Assembly: GCF_902536725.1 (NCBI RefSeq)
Contig: NZ_CACAYO010000001.1
Span: forward strand, 1-64,000
Origin: an uncultured Prochlorococcus sp.
GTDB lineage: Bacteria; Cyanobacteriota; Cyanobacteriia; PCC-6307; Cyanobiaceae
Direction of reading: 5' to 3'
Length of the DNA: 64,000 nt
Shown: positions 47,699-54,695 of the stretch, piece by piece
How the letters are laid out: each line of letters opens with the position of its first letter
How positions within the stretch are numbered: position 1 is the stretch's first letter
Program-made: the position numbers and the translations under genes
The notes under the pieces: model-generated
Seen by the model: only the letters and a program-made list of their open reading frames with translations
What the model was told of the DNA's origin: nothing
The model's database searches: none

Positions 47699-47778
47699 AA
47701 AATAATAAATCAGCATTTTTACCGATTTACTTTTTTATAAGTAAGGCGTAGGTTTAACTTGTTGAATAGGAGGGATCT

Positions 47779-47820
47779 AATGATTGACAGTCCACCAGAG
47801 GAGTTAAATTATAAAATTTA
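47779..47820 (+). CDS. 13-residue micro-ORF with strong ribosome-binding site
   Basis: TAGGAGGG (47766-47773) precedes ATG with good spacing; the peptide is MIDSPPEELNYKI. A terminator follows 27 nt later, so the whole unit is about 110 nt. It may be a micro-protein or a small RNA. Confidence 0.4.
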
Positions 47821-47847
47821 AATCTAGATAAAACTTATGCTAAATCT

Positions 47848-47883
47848 GGAATGAATCTTCTATATGTGATTCATTCCTTTTTA
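47848..47883 (+). terminator. rho-independent terminator after the micro-ORF
   Basis: GGAATGAATC (47848-47857) and GATTCATTCC (47868-47877) form a perfect 10-bp stem with a TTTTT tail. Confidence 0.85.
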
Positions 47884-47990
47884 ATTTCTTTCTAAAAATG
47901 TAAATTATAAATATTAAATTTTTAAAGTAAAAAATCTGTTCATATTAAAATGATTAAATGCCTAAGTCTCTTCTTAGGTATTTGCTAACT

Positions 47991-48173
47991 TTACCTGAAT
48001 CCAAAACCAGTTTTTTGTGATTCCTTTTCCTCCCATTCATTCATAATTAGTTTTAGTAAACTTTTAATTTCTAAATTCGAAGCGTCAGTATCTTTTTGAA
48101 GATCTATACAAATATTTTTAATTTCCTCAAAAGCATTATCGATTAATATAGTTTTCTGATCTGGGTTAGCCAT
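47991..48173 (-). CDS. small hypothetical protein
   Basis: A 60-residue acidic helical protein, MANPDQKTILIDNAFEEIKN..., with a C-terminal KTGFGFR end. No family recognised. It is 6 nt downstream of the gene at 48180. Confidence 0.55.
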   Translation of the reverse strand: MANPDQKTILIDNAFEEIKNICIDLQKDTDASNLEIKSLLKLIMNEWEEKESQKTGFGFR

Positions 48174-48179
48174 AGAATT

Positions 48180-48377
48180 TTAAAAAGCTCCATTACAGTT
48201 AAAGCCACTGCAGTTAATGATCCTAAAAATGTTCATTATAAAATTATGGAATCTTTCATCAAAAAAAAATGCCCAGGTCGTAAATATTGCAAAACCAGAA
48301 ACTGCAAAAGCAGCATATTGAAGCCAATGTATTCCATAGCTGTCGATTCCATTTTTATCAAAATCAGAATTACTCAA
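48180..48377 (-). CDS. small membrane protein
   Basis: A 65-residue protein: acidic N-terminus (SNSDFDKNGIDSYG), one helix (WLQYAAFAVSGFAIFTTWAFFF) and a C-terminal part with two Cys. No family recognised. Confidence 0.55.
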   Translation of the reverse strand: MSNSDFDKNGIDSYGIHWLQYAAFAVSGFAIFTTWAFFFDERFHNFIMNIFRIINCSGFNCNGAF

Positions 48378-48471
48378 AAGTTTTTTTTCATATAATAAAA
48401 ATTTTTTTTTAAAAAAGAGAGTTTGTTTTGAACGATAGACTTATTACTTGAATCTTAGATGTATTAATCCC

Positions 48472-48726
48472 TTAAATAAACCCTGGAATTATCCACCCAA
48501 AGAAACCGTAGTTAATTGTTAAAGCTAAAAAACCGATCATAGCTAATCTGCCATTTGTTATTTCAGCATTTTTCCAATATTTACCCGTATAGTTTTTAAT
48601 TTTTTTTGAATCTTTAGCTATCAAATAATTTGGTTCTAAAGGTTCTTGCAACCTTTTGATGGCGTATAAAGAGAATTGAATCGTAATTGCGATGATAACA
48701 ACTATAAAACTAGTAAGAGCATCCAT
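48472..48726 (-). CDS. hli: high-light-inducible (HLI/Scp) protein with extra N-terminal helix
   Basis: An 84-residue protein. Residues 55-66 (EITNGRLAMIGF) are the chlorophyll-binding ExxNGRxAMxGF motif in the second helix. Unlike the shortest HLI proteins it has an additional N-terminal helix (SFIVVIIAITIQFSL). HLI proteins bind chlorophyll and carotenoid and protect photosystem assembly under light stress. It lies in a run of tiny genes, as is common for island-borne hli copies. Confidence 0.85.
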   Translation of the reverse strand: MDALTSFIVVIIAITIQFSLYAIKRLQEPLEPNYLIAKDSKKIKNYTGKYWKNAEITNGRLAMIGFLALTINYGFFGWIIPGFI

Positions 48727-49076
48727 TTTTAGATTTCAAATGAGATCGATTAATAAGCCAAAGAGTAAATGACATTAGTATGCATCAAATATTTCCTTAT
48801 ATCTGCTTTATTCACAGAGGAAACCTTAACTTTAATTATTAACAAATGTAACATAATTAAAGAAAATTAGTATGAATCCTTACTTTTTCTTTGGATTTCA
48901 TATGTTTAAATACTTTAATGTTACATTTATGTGTCAGTTATAAAAGCATTAGTTTTAATTGAATTACAAATTAGCTTTAAAGTCTTAATTCTCCAAACCA
49001 GTTAGAGCATTGAAAAGTTTTTTAATAGAAATATTTTTCAATGTTATTTTAAAAAATTTTTAATAATTAGGATTTA
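48727..49076. other. 350-bp gap with inverted repeats; no confident gene
   Basis: AAATGTAACAT (48844-48854) and ATGTTACATTT (48918-48928) are exact inverted copies 63 nt apart. A 23-codon ATG frame (48872-48943) lies between and across them but is not convincing. Otherwise AT-rich. Confidence 0.4.
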
Positions 49077-49196
49077 TTACTTTTGTTTAATTTCTGGAAG
49101 GTAAAATTTATTTCCTAATGTATAACCAATTGACATGAGTACGAACCCAATAAGTTGAGGTAAATGAGAATTTGCTAAAGATATTTTTTCAATCAT
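49077..49196 (-). CDS. 39-residue single-helix membrane protein
   Basis: ATG at 49196 gives MIEKISLANSHLPQLIGFVL, then MSIGYTLGNKFYLPEIKQK. Similar in layout to the protein at 45115 (short lead, one helix, Lys-rich end). Function unknown. Confidence 0.55.
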   Translation of the reverse strand: MIEKISLANSHLPQLIGFVLMSIGYTLGNKFYLPEIKQK

Positions 49197-49247
49197 TTCT
49201 CAATCTTTAAAATAATATAATAATAAAAAAAATTTAATTTTGTAAAT

Positions 49248-49430
49248 CTATTTTTTTTTTGATTCTTTAATTTCCCCAGATTTTTTTAGTGAATTCACAA
49301 GTCTTTCATTTTCTGTTTTTAAATTTTCTAATGCAGATTTTGTGAATTGTTCTTTAGCCTCAAATTTTGCTGAACTTATAACTTTTTTATTAGGAAGTTT
49401 TTTCTTCGGTTCTGGATTCATATTAAACAT
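49248..49430 (-). CDS. small charged hypothetical protein
   Basis: A 60-residue, Lys/Glu-rich, helical protein (MFNMNPEPKKKLPNKKVI...SALENLKTENERLVNSLKK). It could form a short coiled coil. No family recognised. Confidence 0.5.
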   Translation of the reverse strand: MFNMNPEPKKKLPNKKVISSAKFEAKEQFTKSALENLKTENERLVNSLKKSGEIKESKKK

Positions 49431-49519
49431 CTTTTTAAAAATCTTATAAGTTATTTTTTTTGTACTAGGTATTATTTTTTACAATTTTCTGGTTAATAAT
49501 ATTTGTTTACATAAATAAA

Positions 49520-49732
49520 TTAATCGTTATCTTTTGGGAGCCTTAACCATCCAGTGGTCCATTCTGATTTTAGTTTTGCCCATGAAATCCTTTTAATATA
49601 TTTTTTATTTTTGGTAGGAAATATATCAACCCATCTTTTTTCATTTTTACCACCGTAAGCTTTAACTTGAAAATGCCTATTACCATTAATAGTTTTTGGT
49701 GCTGTCCAACAAAGAGTAGGAGGCCATTTCAT
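49520..49732 (-). CDS. small conserved-looking hypothetical protein
   Basis: A 70-residue basic, Trp-rich protein (MKWPPTLCWTAPKTINGNRHFQVKAYGG...WVDIFPTKNKKYIKRISWAKLKSEWTTGWLRL). The beta-rich pattern may bind RNA or DNA, but that is only a guess from composition. Confidence 0.55.
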   Translation of the reverse strand: MKWPPTLCWTAPKTINGNRHFQVKAYGGKNEKRWVDIFPTKNKKYIKRISWAKLKSEWTTGWLRLPKDND

Positions 49733-49755
49733 GAGAAATTTTAAAAGTTAAAAAA

Positions 49756-49842
49756 TTAAAGGTTGCTTTGCCCAGTTAAAACTAAACCATAATAGGCAAT
49801 CGTACCAAGGATAAGTACTATTCCTAGTATCCTAATAATCAT
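49756..49842 (-). CDS. 28-residue single-helix membrane protein
   Basis: MIIRILGIVLILGTIAYYGL then VLTGQSNL. One helix and a short polar tail. Clean frame from ATG to stop; function unknown. Confidence 0.45.
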   Translation of the reverse strand: MIIRILGIVLILGTIAYYGLVLTGQSNL

Positions 49843-49920
49843 GATGTAATATTTTAAAATTCAAAATATATTAGAGAAATTTTATAAATTTGAGTTGAAG
49901 ATTTAATGTTTTCTAATTTT

Positions 49921-50121
49921 TCATTCATTATTTCTAACTATGGAGTGGCAGAATTCAGAATGCCATCCATTCGGAAGCTTACCAATAAAATCATAAATAA
50001 ATGAATCGGGATATCCAGTTTTTTTTTGAAGTTCTGAAAGTTCTTCTTTAATGAATTCATATACACTCGTTATTACCCCTAAATTTTCTTCTTGGGAGGG
50101 AGCCCATTTTTCTATTCTCCA
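49921..50121 (-). pseudogene. open frame without standard start, probably a frameshifted small gene
   Basis: A 66-codon open frame reads WRIEKWAPSQEENLGVITSV then YEFIKEELSELQKKTGYPDSF and ends SEFCHSIVRNNE, with coding-like composition. No ATG, GTG or TTG occurs in frame before its opening stop. An ATG at 50122 lies one base off in the adjacent frame. Either one base change, ribosomal slippage or a non-standard start would be needed. Confidence 0.4.
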
Positions 50122-50131
50122 TTAATAATTT

Positions 50132-50302
50132 TTAATTATTTTCCACAATATCGTAATAGGTTATATCTCCATAATCAGCATCTGAACAACATAAATCTCC
50201 ATATAGTTCCTCTAACAAATCGTACGCTTCTGAATACTTATCAAAACTTTGAGCTGTTAATTCGTCATCTTCCCCATCAATTCTAATTATTTTGTAGGTC
50301 AT
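50132..50302 (-). CDS. 56-residue acidic hypothetical protein
   Basis: ATG at 50302 gives MTYKIIRIDGEDDELTAQSF, then DKYSEAYDLLEELYGDLCCSDADYGDITYYDIVENN. Strongly acidic with two adjacent Cys. The pattern IIRIDGEDD...SYSEAYDLLE is conserved-looking. Upstream of the frameshifted frame at 49921. Confidence 0.6.
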   Translation of the reverse strand: MTYKIIRIDGEDDELTAQSFDKYSEAYDLLEELYGDLCCSDADYGDITYYDIVENN

Positions 50303-50366
50303 ATTTTAATAAGTTGCAAAAAGTATTTTTTTTTTTATTCATTAGATCATCTTATAAATAAAAATC

Positions 50367-50573
50367 TTATTTAGGAGCATTAGTTGGGTAAAGCTTCTGA
50401 ATTTTATTTTTCTGAATTTCTATTTTTCTTTTTTCATATTTTTTTGCCATTATTTTTCTGATAAATAATTGTGGGATAAGCCAAACTAACGCAATAGCTA
50501 TAGCCATGAAAGCAGGATTTCTCCACGTTAACCTAATAATCTCTTGTAAAAATTCTTGATTGAAAATTTCCAT
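50367..50573 (-). CDS. small membrane protein
   Basis: A 68-residue protein with one helix (FMAIAIALVWLIPQLFI) and a very basic C-terminal part (RKIMAKKYEKRKIEIQKNKIQKLYP). No family recognised. Confidence 0.55.
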   Translation of the reverse strand: MEIFNQEFLQEIIRLTWRNPAFMAIAIALVWLIPQLFIRKIMAKKYEKRKIEIQKNKIQKLYPTNAPK

Positions 50574-50747
50574 ACATTAAATTTTGATGATAAAAATATC
50601 TTTGCTTTCTTTTATAAAATCTTTTAAGATACCTAACCTATCATAACCTTAAAAAATCTAGTAAGGAATTTTATAAATTTTTTCTTTTTTTAATCGTTTT
50701 TTTTATATATTTGGATTTAGATTAATTTTTTATTTTTCAGTTTAGAG

Positions 50748-51413
50748 ATGTCGACTTATTTAATTACAGGATCAAATAGGGGTATTGGATTAGAACTATG
50801 TAGGCAAATTCAAAAGAGGGGAGATGATGTAATTGCAACGTGTAGAAAAGCTTCAAAAAAACTTAGAGATTTAGGAGTGAGAATTGAAGAGAATATAGAA
50901 ATTTCTTCTGATGAATCGATAACAAATTTGTGTAAAAAACTATCTGGAGTTAATTTAGATTGCTTAATTCATAATGCAGGAATTTATGAATTTAATTCTT
51001 TCGAAAACTTAGATAAGAAAAGTATTTTGCGCCAATTTGAAATCAATGCATTGAGCCCAATATGTATGACTCAATCACTTAAACATCTTTTAAAAAGATC
51101 TTCTAAAGTTGCTTTTATCACAAGTAGAATGGGATCTATTGAAGATAATACATCAGGAAGTTCTTATGGTTACAGGATGTCAAAGGTCGGCTTGTCCATG
51201 GCAGCAAAATCACTTTCCATAGATTTATCAAGGGAAGATATTTATGTAGCTATCTTGCATCCTGGGTTAGTGAGTACAAGAATGACTGGCTTTACAAGAA
51301 ATGGAATTAGTCCTGAAGAATCAGCAAATGGCCTTTTAAAACGTATTGATTCTTTAAATAAAAATAACTCAGGTACCTTTTGGCATGCCAACGGAGAAGT
51401 TTTGCCTTGGTAA
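50748..51413 (+). CDS. short-chain dehydrogenase/reductase (SDR)
   Basis: A 221-residue NAD(P)-dependent oxidoreductase: YLITGSNRGIGLELCRQI carries the TGxxxGIG loop, LIHNAGIYEF the NAG motif, FITSRMGSI the catalytic Ser region, and YGYRMSKVGL the YxxxK pair. The substrate is unknown. It is the only full-length metabolic enzyme in the accessory tract apart from the ligase-like gene. Confidence 0.85.
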   Translation: MSTYLITGSNRGIGLELCRQIQKRGDDVIATCRKASKKLRDLGVRIEENIEISSDESITNLCKKLSGVNLDCLIHNAGIYEFNSFENLDKKSILRQFEINALSPICMTQSLKHLLKRSSKVAFITSRMGSIEDNTSGSSYGYRMSKVGLSMAAKSLSIDLSREDIYVAILHPGLVSTRMTGFTRNGISPEESANGLLKRIDSLNKNNSGTFWHANGEVLPW

Positions 51414-51529
51414 TATCAATACATTTATATTGAAGAGATTTATATCTTTAATTTGTTAAAAAAATTTTAAATATTTAACGAATTTCTTTCCTTGTTTAAT
51501 TCTTTTGGTTATCTTAAGTAAAACATTAG

Positions 51530-51542
51530 TAAAGGAGGTGAT
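51530..51542 (+). promoter_or_regulatory. near-maximal Shine-Dalgarno
   Basis: TAAAGGAGGTGAT is complementary over 13 nt to the 3' end of 16S rRNA (ATCACCTCCTTTA as usually conserved). It ends 3 nt before the TTG at 51546. Most genes in this window have weak or no Shine-Dalgarno, so this site decides the start of the next frame. Confidence 0.7.
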
Positions 51543-51545
51543 TCA

Positions 51546-51668
51546 TTGTCGTATCTACCGAAAAATGCGGTTACTAAAGGGGCCGTGAATTCATTATCTT
51601 CATCATATTCAACGGTCTCTTTATCTTTGATTAAGAAAAAAGGTTTTATAATCAACAGATTTATATAA
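51546..51668 (+). CDS. 40-residue orphan peptide, Ser-rich
   Basis: TTG start; MSYLPKNAVTKGAVNSLSSS, then YSTVSLSLIKKKGFIINRFI. The last codons and stop lie inside the 32-bp palindrome. No family recognised. The strong ribosome-binding site and a terminator 19 nt downstream support expression. Confidence 0.5.
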   Translation: MSYLPKNAVTKGAVNSLSSSYSTVSLSLIKKKGFIINRFI

Positions 51669-51680
51669 ATCTGTTGATTA
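51649..51680. repeat. perfect 32-bp palindrome
   Basis: TAATCAACAGATTTAT followed directly by its reverse complement, with no loop base. It covers the stop codon of the 51546 peptide. In RNA it can form a strong hairpin; in DNA it is a dimer-type binding site. Confidence 0.9.
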
Positions 51681-51686
51681 ATAACT

Positions 51687-51725
51687 AAAAGCTCTGCATC
51701 CCGTTAAGCTGCAGAGCTTTTTTTA
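51687..51725 (+). terminator. rho-independent terminator
   Basis: AAAAGCTCTGCA (51687-51698), an 11-nt loop, TGCAGAGCTTTT (51710-51721): a perfect 12-bp stem with a T-run. It ends the orphan peptide unit. Confidence 0.85.
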
Positions 51726-51754
51726 TGAATTTAAATAGTCTTTCAAAATTTACT

Positions 51755-51856
51755 CTATTTTTTTTGGCCGAAGTAAATTAAGGCTAAAAAAGATAAAGTG
51801 CTTACAAAAGCGATTAAGTACCATCCAGTTGAGGAGTTGCTGGTTACTTCAGTCAT
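51755..51856 (-). CDS. 33-residue single-helix membrane protein
   Basis: ATG at 51856: MTEVTSNSSTGWYLIAFVST, then LSFLALIYFGQKK. Its start directly follows the stop of the gene at 51857. Layout resembles small photosystem or NDH subunits, but no match is claimed. Confidence 0.6.
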   Translation of the reverse strand: MTEVTSNSSTGWYLIAFVSTLSFLALIYFGQKK

Positions 51857-51946
51857 TTATTTTGATTTATCGGAGGAATTGATTATTTGAGTGAATATCA
51901 CAATTGATATCATTAAAAAAACCAAAAGAATGTAAGTTACGTTCAT
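51857..51946 (-). CDS. 29-residue single-helix membrane protein
   Basis: ATG at 51946: MNVTYILLVFLMISIVIFTQ, then IINSSDKSK. One base upstream lies the stop of the 51947 gene, one base downstream the next start. Confidence 0.55.
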   Translation of the reverse strand: MNVTYILLVFLMISIVIFTQIINSSDKSK

Positions 51947-52201
51947 TTACAGAAAAATGCTAATTATCAAAAAGATTATTCCTAGAACTACCGTAACAAT
52001 TGCTCCATCTACTAATAAGTCTTTCCATATATAACTTTTAAGCATCCTTGTTTTATCTTCTTCACTCATAAGGTTTTTTAACCACGTCCAATCTAAAAGC
52101 TTTGTTAAAGCAATACCAAAAATTAAATGACCAAACAAAATACCAATTAGATCAAGTCTAGAAATATCTTTAGCGAGAGTTGTAATAATAAAAAAGTCCA
52201 C
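51947..52201 (-). CDS. 84-residue membrane protein
   Basis: Two helices (LIGILFGHLIFGIALTKLL; LVDGAIVTVVLGIIFLIISIFL) around a Trp-rich, charged loop (DWTWLKNLMSEEDKTRMLKSYIW). Shares one base (52201) with the stop of the upstream gene. Confidence 0.6.
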   Translation of the reverse strand: MDFFIITTLAKDISRLDLIGILFGHLIFGIALTKLLDWTWLKNLMSEEDKTRMLKSYIWKDLLVDGAIVTVVLGIIFLIISIFL

Positions 52202-52428
52202 TAGCTTTTTTCTTTATTAGATAAGGCACCACCTTCTTCTTTGTATTTTTCCCAAGCTTCGCTTATTTTTGCTTTAGAGAAATTTTGTTTTGCCTCAGAG
52301 AATTTATTTTTGAGGTTATTTAAACTATTAGTCAGTTCTTTTTTTGTTGGTTCATCAAGAAAGTTTGATGTTAATTTCCATAAATACCAGCTACTAGCTA
52401 GAAGAAGAATTAATCCAAGTAATTGCAT
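52201..52428 (-). CDS. 75-residue membrane-anchored protein
   Basis: An N-terminal helix (LLGLILLLASSWYLWKLT) followed by a long charged helix (EPTKKELTNSLNNLKNKFSEAKQNFSKAKISEAWEKYKEEG). First gene of a four-gene run in which each start meets the previous stop. Confidence 0.6.
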   Translation of the reverse strand: MQLLGLILLLASSWYLWKLTSNFLDEPTKKELTNSLNNLKNKFSEAKQNFSKAKISEAWEKYKEEGGALSNKEKS

Positions 52429-52518
52429 ATTAGTTTTTTATTATCCTACTACTTTTCAAAAGGTTTCGATAAATTAATTTATTTAATACCTGCAGAAGTT
52501 ATTTGACCTAAATAAAAA

Positions 52519-52674
52519 TTAAAACTTTAACCAGTGGAAAAATATTCTATCCAGCAGCCATATAGTTAGACCCCCTTCCAGGAAAGCTAGCCAATACATC
52601 CCATAATCAGAAAATCCCATTTGTTCTTGTACTGTTTTAATTAATCTTTTGTGAGCTTGAATGAGATCCTTCAT
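52519..52674 (-). CDS. 51-residue hypothetical protein
   Basis: ATG at 52674: MKDLIQAHKRLIKTVQEQMG, then FSDYGMYWLAFLEGGLTIWLLDRIFFHWLKF. An N-terminal helix and a Trp-rich hydrophobic end. Conserved-looking; function unknown. Confidence 0.6.
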   Translation of the reverse strand: MKDLIQAHKRLIKTVQEQMGFSDYGMYWLAFLEGGLTIWLLDRIFFHWLKF

Positions 52675-52689
52675 GATCAATTAATTTTT

Positions 52690-52941
52690 TTAAACCTGCT
52701 GAATTTCTTTAATTAAAAAACCCTTACCGTAGCAAGATAGACATGTTTTAGTCTCATCTAGTGAAATTCTTAGAAAACCTGCTCCATTACATCTAAAGCA
52801 ATTTACTTTTGTGTTTGAGTAGATTTTTGATTTAATTTTAGCAGCACGATTTAAGTAAGAAACAGTTTCTTTTCGGCCGTTTGCTTTGGTAGCTTTGTTT
52901 AAAAGCTTTTTGTAGTTGACTTTAAGTTCTTGAATATTCAT
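52690..52941 (-). CDS. DnaJ-type zinc-finger protein
   Basis: An 83-residue protein with one zinc finger made of two CxxCxGxG repeats (CFRCNGAGF, Cys48/51; CLSCYGKGF, Cys67/70), as in the DnaJ Cys-rich domain. No J-domain is present. Small proteins of this kind, such as BSD2/DnaJ-E types, assist assembly of Rubisco or other complexes; here this is only possible. Confidence 0.75.
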   Translation of the reverse strand: MNIQELKVNYKKLLNKATKANGRKETVSYLNRAAKIKSKIYSNTKVNCFRCNGAGFLRISLDETKTCLSCYGKGFLIKEIQQV

Positions 52942-53227
52942 ATTTTATTGAAACTAAGATAGGAATACAGGAAAACTAAATTTTTCAATGAATTAAAAAC
53001 CTGGAATTTCCCGTTAATATTTCTAATCTGATCTCTTACGGAGATCTAAACAATATAACTAGAATTTGGTTTATATGTTTGGTATAAAGAGTATTAATTT
53101 TTATATTTAATAGAAATTTTATATTTGATAAAAAAAGGTTATTTGGGTGATCATTCAAGAAATAATTATTTGGCCCTAGAAATGAACTTTTGAGATTTTT
53201 GTTGAAAAAATATTTTTAGCTCATAAA

Positions 53228-53353
53228 TCATCCAGCTTTTTTGAGGTTTTTTACTAAAAAATCATATTCATTGGTAAGAACTTTGAATTTAGATTTTTCC
53301 AACTCTTTTTTGATTTCGGAGTTTAAATCCTTATTTGTCTCATTTAGATTCAT
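53228..53353 (-). CDS. 41-residue charged helical protein
   Basis: ATG at 53353: MNLNETNKDLNSEIKKELEK, then SKFKVLTNEYDFLVKNLKKAG. Soluble and Lys/Glu-rich. Function unknown. Confidence 0.5.
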   Translation of the reverse strand: MNLNETNKDLNSEIKKELEKSKFKVLTNEYDFLVKNLKKAG

Positions 53354-53887
53354 AAATTTGTCCTAGAAATATCATAAAGACATATGTAATGATAGTGATC
53401 CCAAAAAAAAATTGCGGAAAGTTTTTTCTTAAAAGAAGTTAATATTTAATTTTGCACATAGAAATTCAAATTTAATCAACATATTGTGGAAAACCCTGTT
53501 GAAAAACGCTTAAAAAGTGGATAACTCTTGGGGAGCATTATCAAAACAAGCTTTTCTGAAAAAATTTTTAAGTATTAATACTTCATCAAAAAATATAAAA
53601 TATAGTTTAAAAAGTGACATAATCTCCTGTTATAACTGCGGGATCATTACTTTTTAAAAAAAATAATTTTTTTATACCAGCAGCTCATGTTGATAAAAAA
53701 TTAAAAAAGTTTTTTCTTCATGATGTATCAAATTGAAAATTAAAATGAAGAAAAATCAATCTAAACTTGAAATTTTTAATTTTTGTTCTAGAGCTAAAAA
53801 GTAATTGTTTAATTCGGTTTTCTCCATGTAAATATTTCTCGTACCTAAAATTAATCTAATAGATTCTAATAAGTTAAAAATTTATCA
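53354..53887. other. 530-bp gene-free region with DnaA-box-like cluster
   Basis: No convincing gene. TGTGGAAAA (53485-53493), TGTTGAAAA (53497-53505) and AGTGGATAA (53516-53524) lie within 40 bp in the same orientation; the first matches the cyanobacterial DnaA box TTTTCCACA exactly. The rest is AT-rich. Confidence 0.45.
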
Positions 53888-54124
53888 ATGTCAGAAGAAA
53901 AAAAGGATTCAAAAAAGTGTTCTGGTAAGAAAAAAATTATGTTTGCATATGGTTTTATACAACTCGGTTCTAGTTTCGTATCTGCAATAGCTTTAGCTGC
54001 GATTGCTTTTGGATTCTGTTCAGTAAAAAAAGAGTCTAAACTTTTTAATAAATGTGTTGCCGAAATTATTGAAGATGGTGGTTCTAATTCAGAGGCGGTA
54101 AGGTATTGCAATGGGGGCAATTAA
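53888..54124 (+). CDS. small membrane protein
   Basis: A 78-residue protein: basic lead (MSEEKKDSKKCSGKKK), one helix (AYGFIQLGSSFVSAIALAAIAFGFCSV) and a Cys-containing C-terminal part (NKCVAEIIEDGGSNSEAVRYCNGG). Conserved-looking C-terminus. Function unknown. Confidence 0.6.
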   Translation: MSEEKKDSKKCSGKKKIMFAYGFIQLGSSFVSAIALAAIAFGFCSVKKESKLFNKCVAEIIEDGGSNSEAVRYCNGGN

Positions 54125-54146
54125 AAGTCTCACTCAGAAAAATTAA

Positions 54147-54389
54147 ATGGATTCGACAAGTGATCTGATTATTGACTCTTTAAAAAATGAGCCAATTGGA
54201 GAAACTGATCACTTTATTTGGTTCATAACAGATATTGGTATTGCTGCCCTATTTAAAAGAGAGCAAAACTTTGAAATTTATAGTTCAAGTGTCGAAATTG
54301 AGGCTAATAAAATTGGTTTAGATATAACTAAAGAGGAAAAAGAGTATCTCAAAATAAAAGAGAAACAACTTTTCTTGTTTTATTCATAA
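54147..54389 (+). CDS. small hypothetical protein
   Basis: An 80-residue acidic, soluble protein (MDSTSDLIIDSLKNEPIGETDHFIWFITDIGIAALFKREQNFEIYSS...). It follows the 53888 gene by 22 nt on the same strand. No family recognised. Confidence 0.55.
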   Translation: MDSTSDLIIDSLKNEPIGETDHFIWFITDIGIAALFKREQNFEIYSSSVEIEANKIGLDITKEEKEYLKIKEKQLFLFYS

Positions 54390-54407
54390 GTTTAGATCTT
54401 TTTTTAT

Positions 54408-54602
54408 TTAATAAGAGGGTTCAAGGTTAAAGGCTGGCTCCATAATATTGTTTTCGCTAATTAATTCGTAGGTTAGCTCTTTGTTTAGGGCATTTATATA
54501 AGATGTATAAAGTTTTCCCCAAACAAATTCAAATTCATCCTTACTTAAATTCTTGAAAAGAATTTCTCCTTTGAAGTAAATGTGATAAGAATCATTCATC
54601 AT
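54408..54602 (-). CDS. small hypothetical protein
   Basis: A 64-residue acidic protein (MMNDSYHIYFKGEILFKNLSKDEFEFVWGKLYTSYI...). The pattern SYHIYFKGE...L..EEF..VW is common among small cyanobacterial hypotheticals. Function unknown. Confidence 0.55.
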   Translation of the reverse strand: MMNDSYHIYFKGEILFKNLSKDEFEFVWGKLYTSYINALNKELTYELISENNIMEPAFNLEPSY

Positions 54603-54695
54603 GGAAAATTAATCTTATCCTTTTTAACGCAGTGAAATATGAATGTAGTATTAGGTGCTACAAAAAAAATATATCTTTAGATCTTAGAAATACTT

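Noticed and set aside
48872-48943. 23-codon ATG frame between inverted repeats
   Set aside because: Too short and dominated by Phe/Met from AT-rich DNA; no ribosome-binding site.
53030-53046. GATCTC/GAGATC hairpin considered as a terminator
   Set aside because: No T-run follows on either side and only 6 bp pair.
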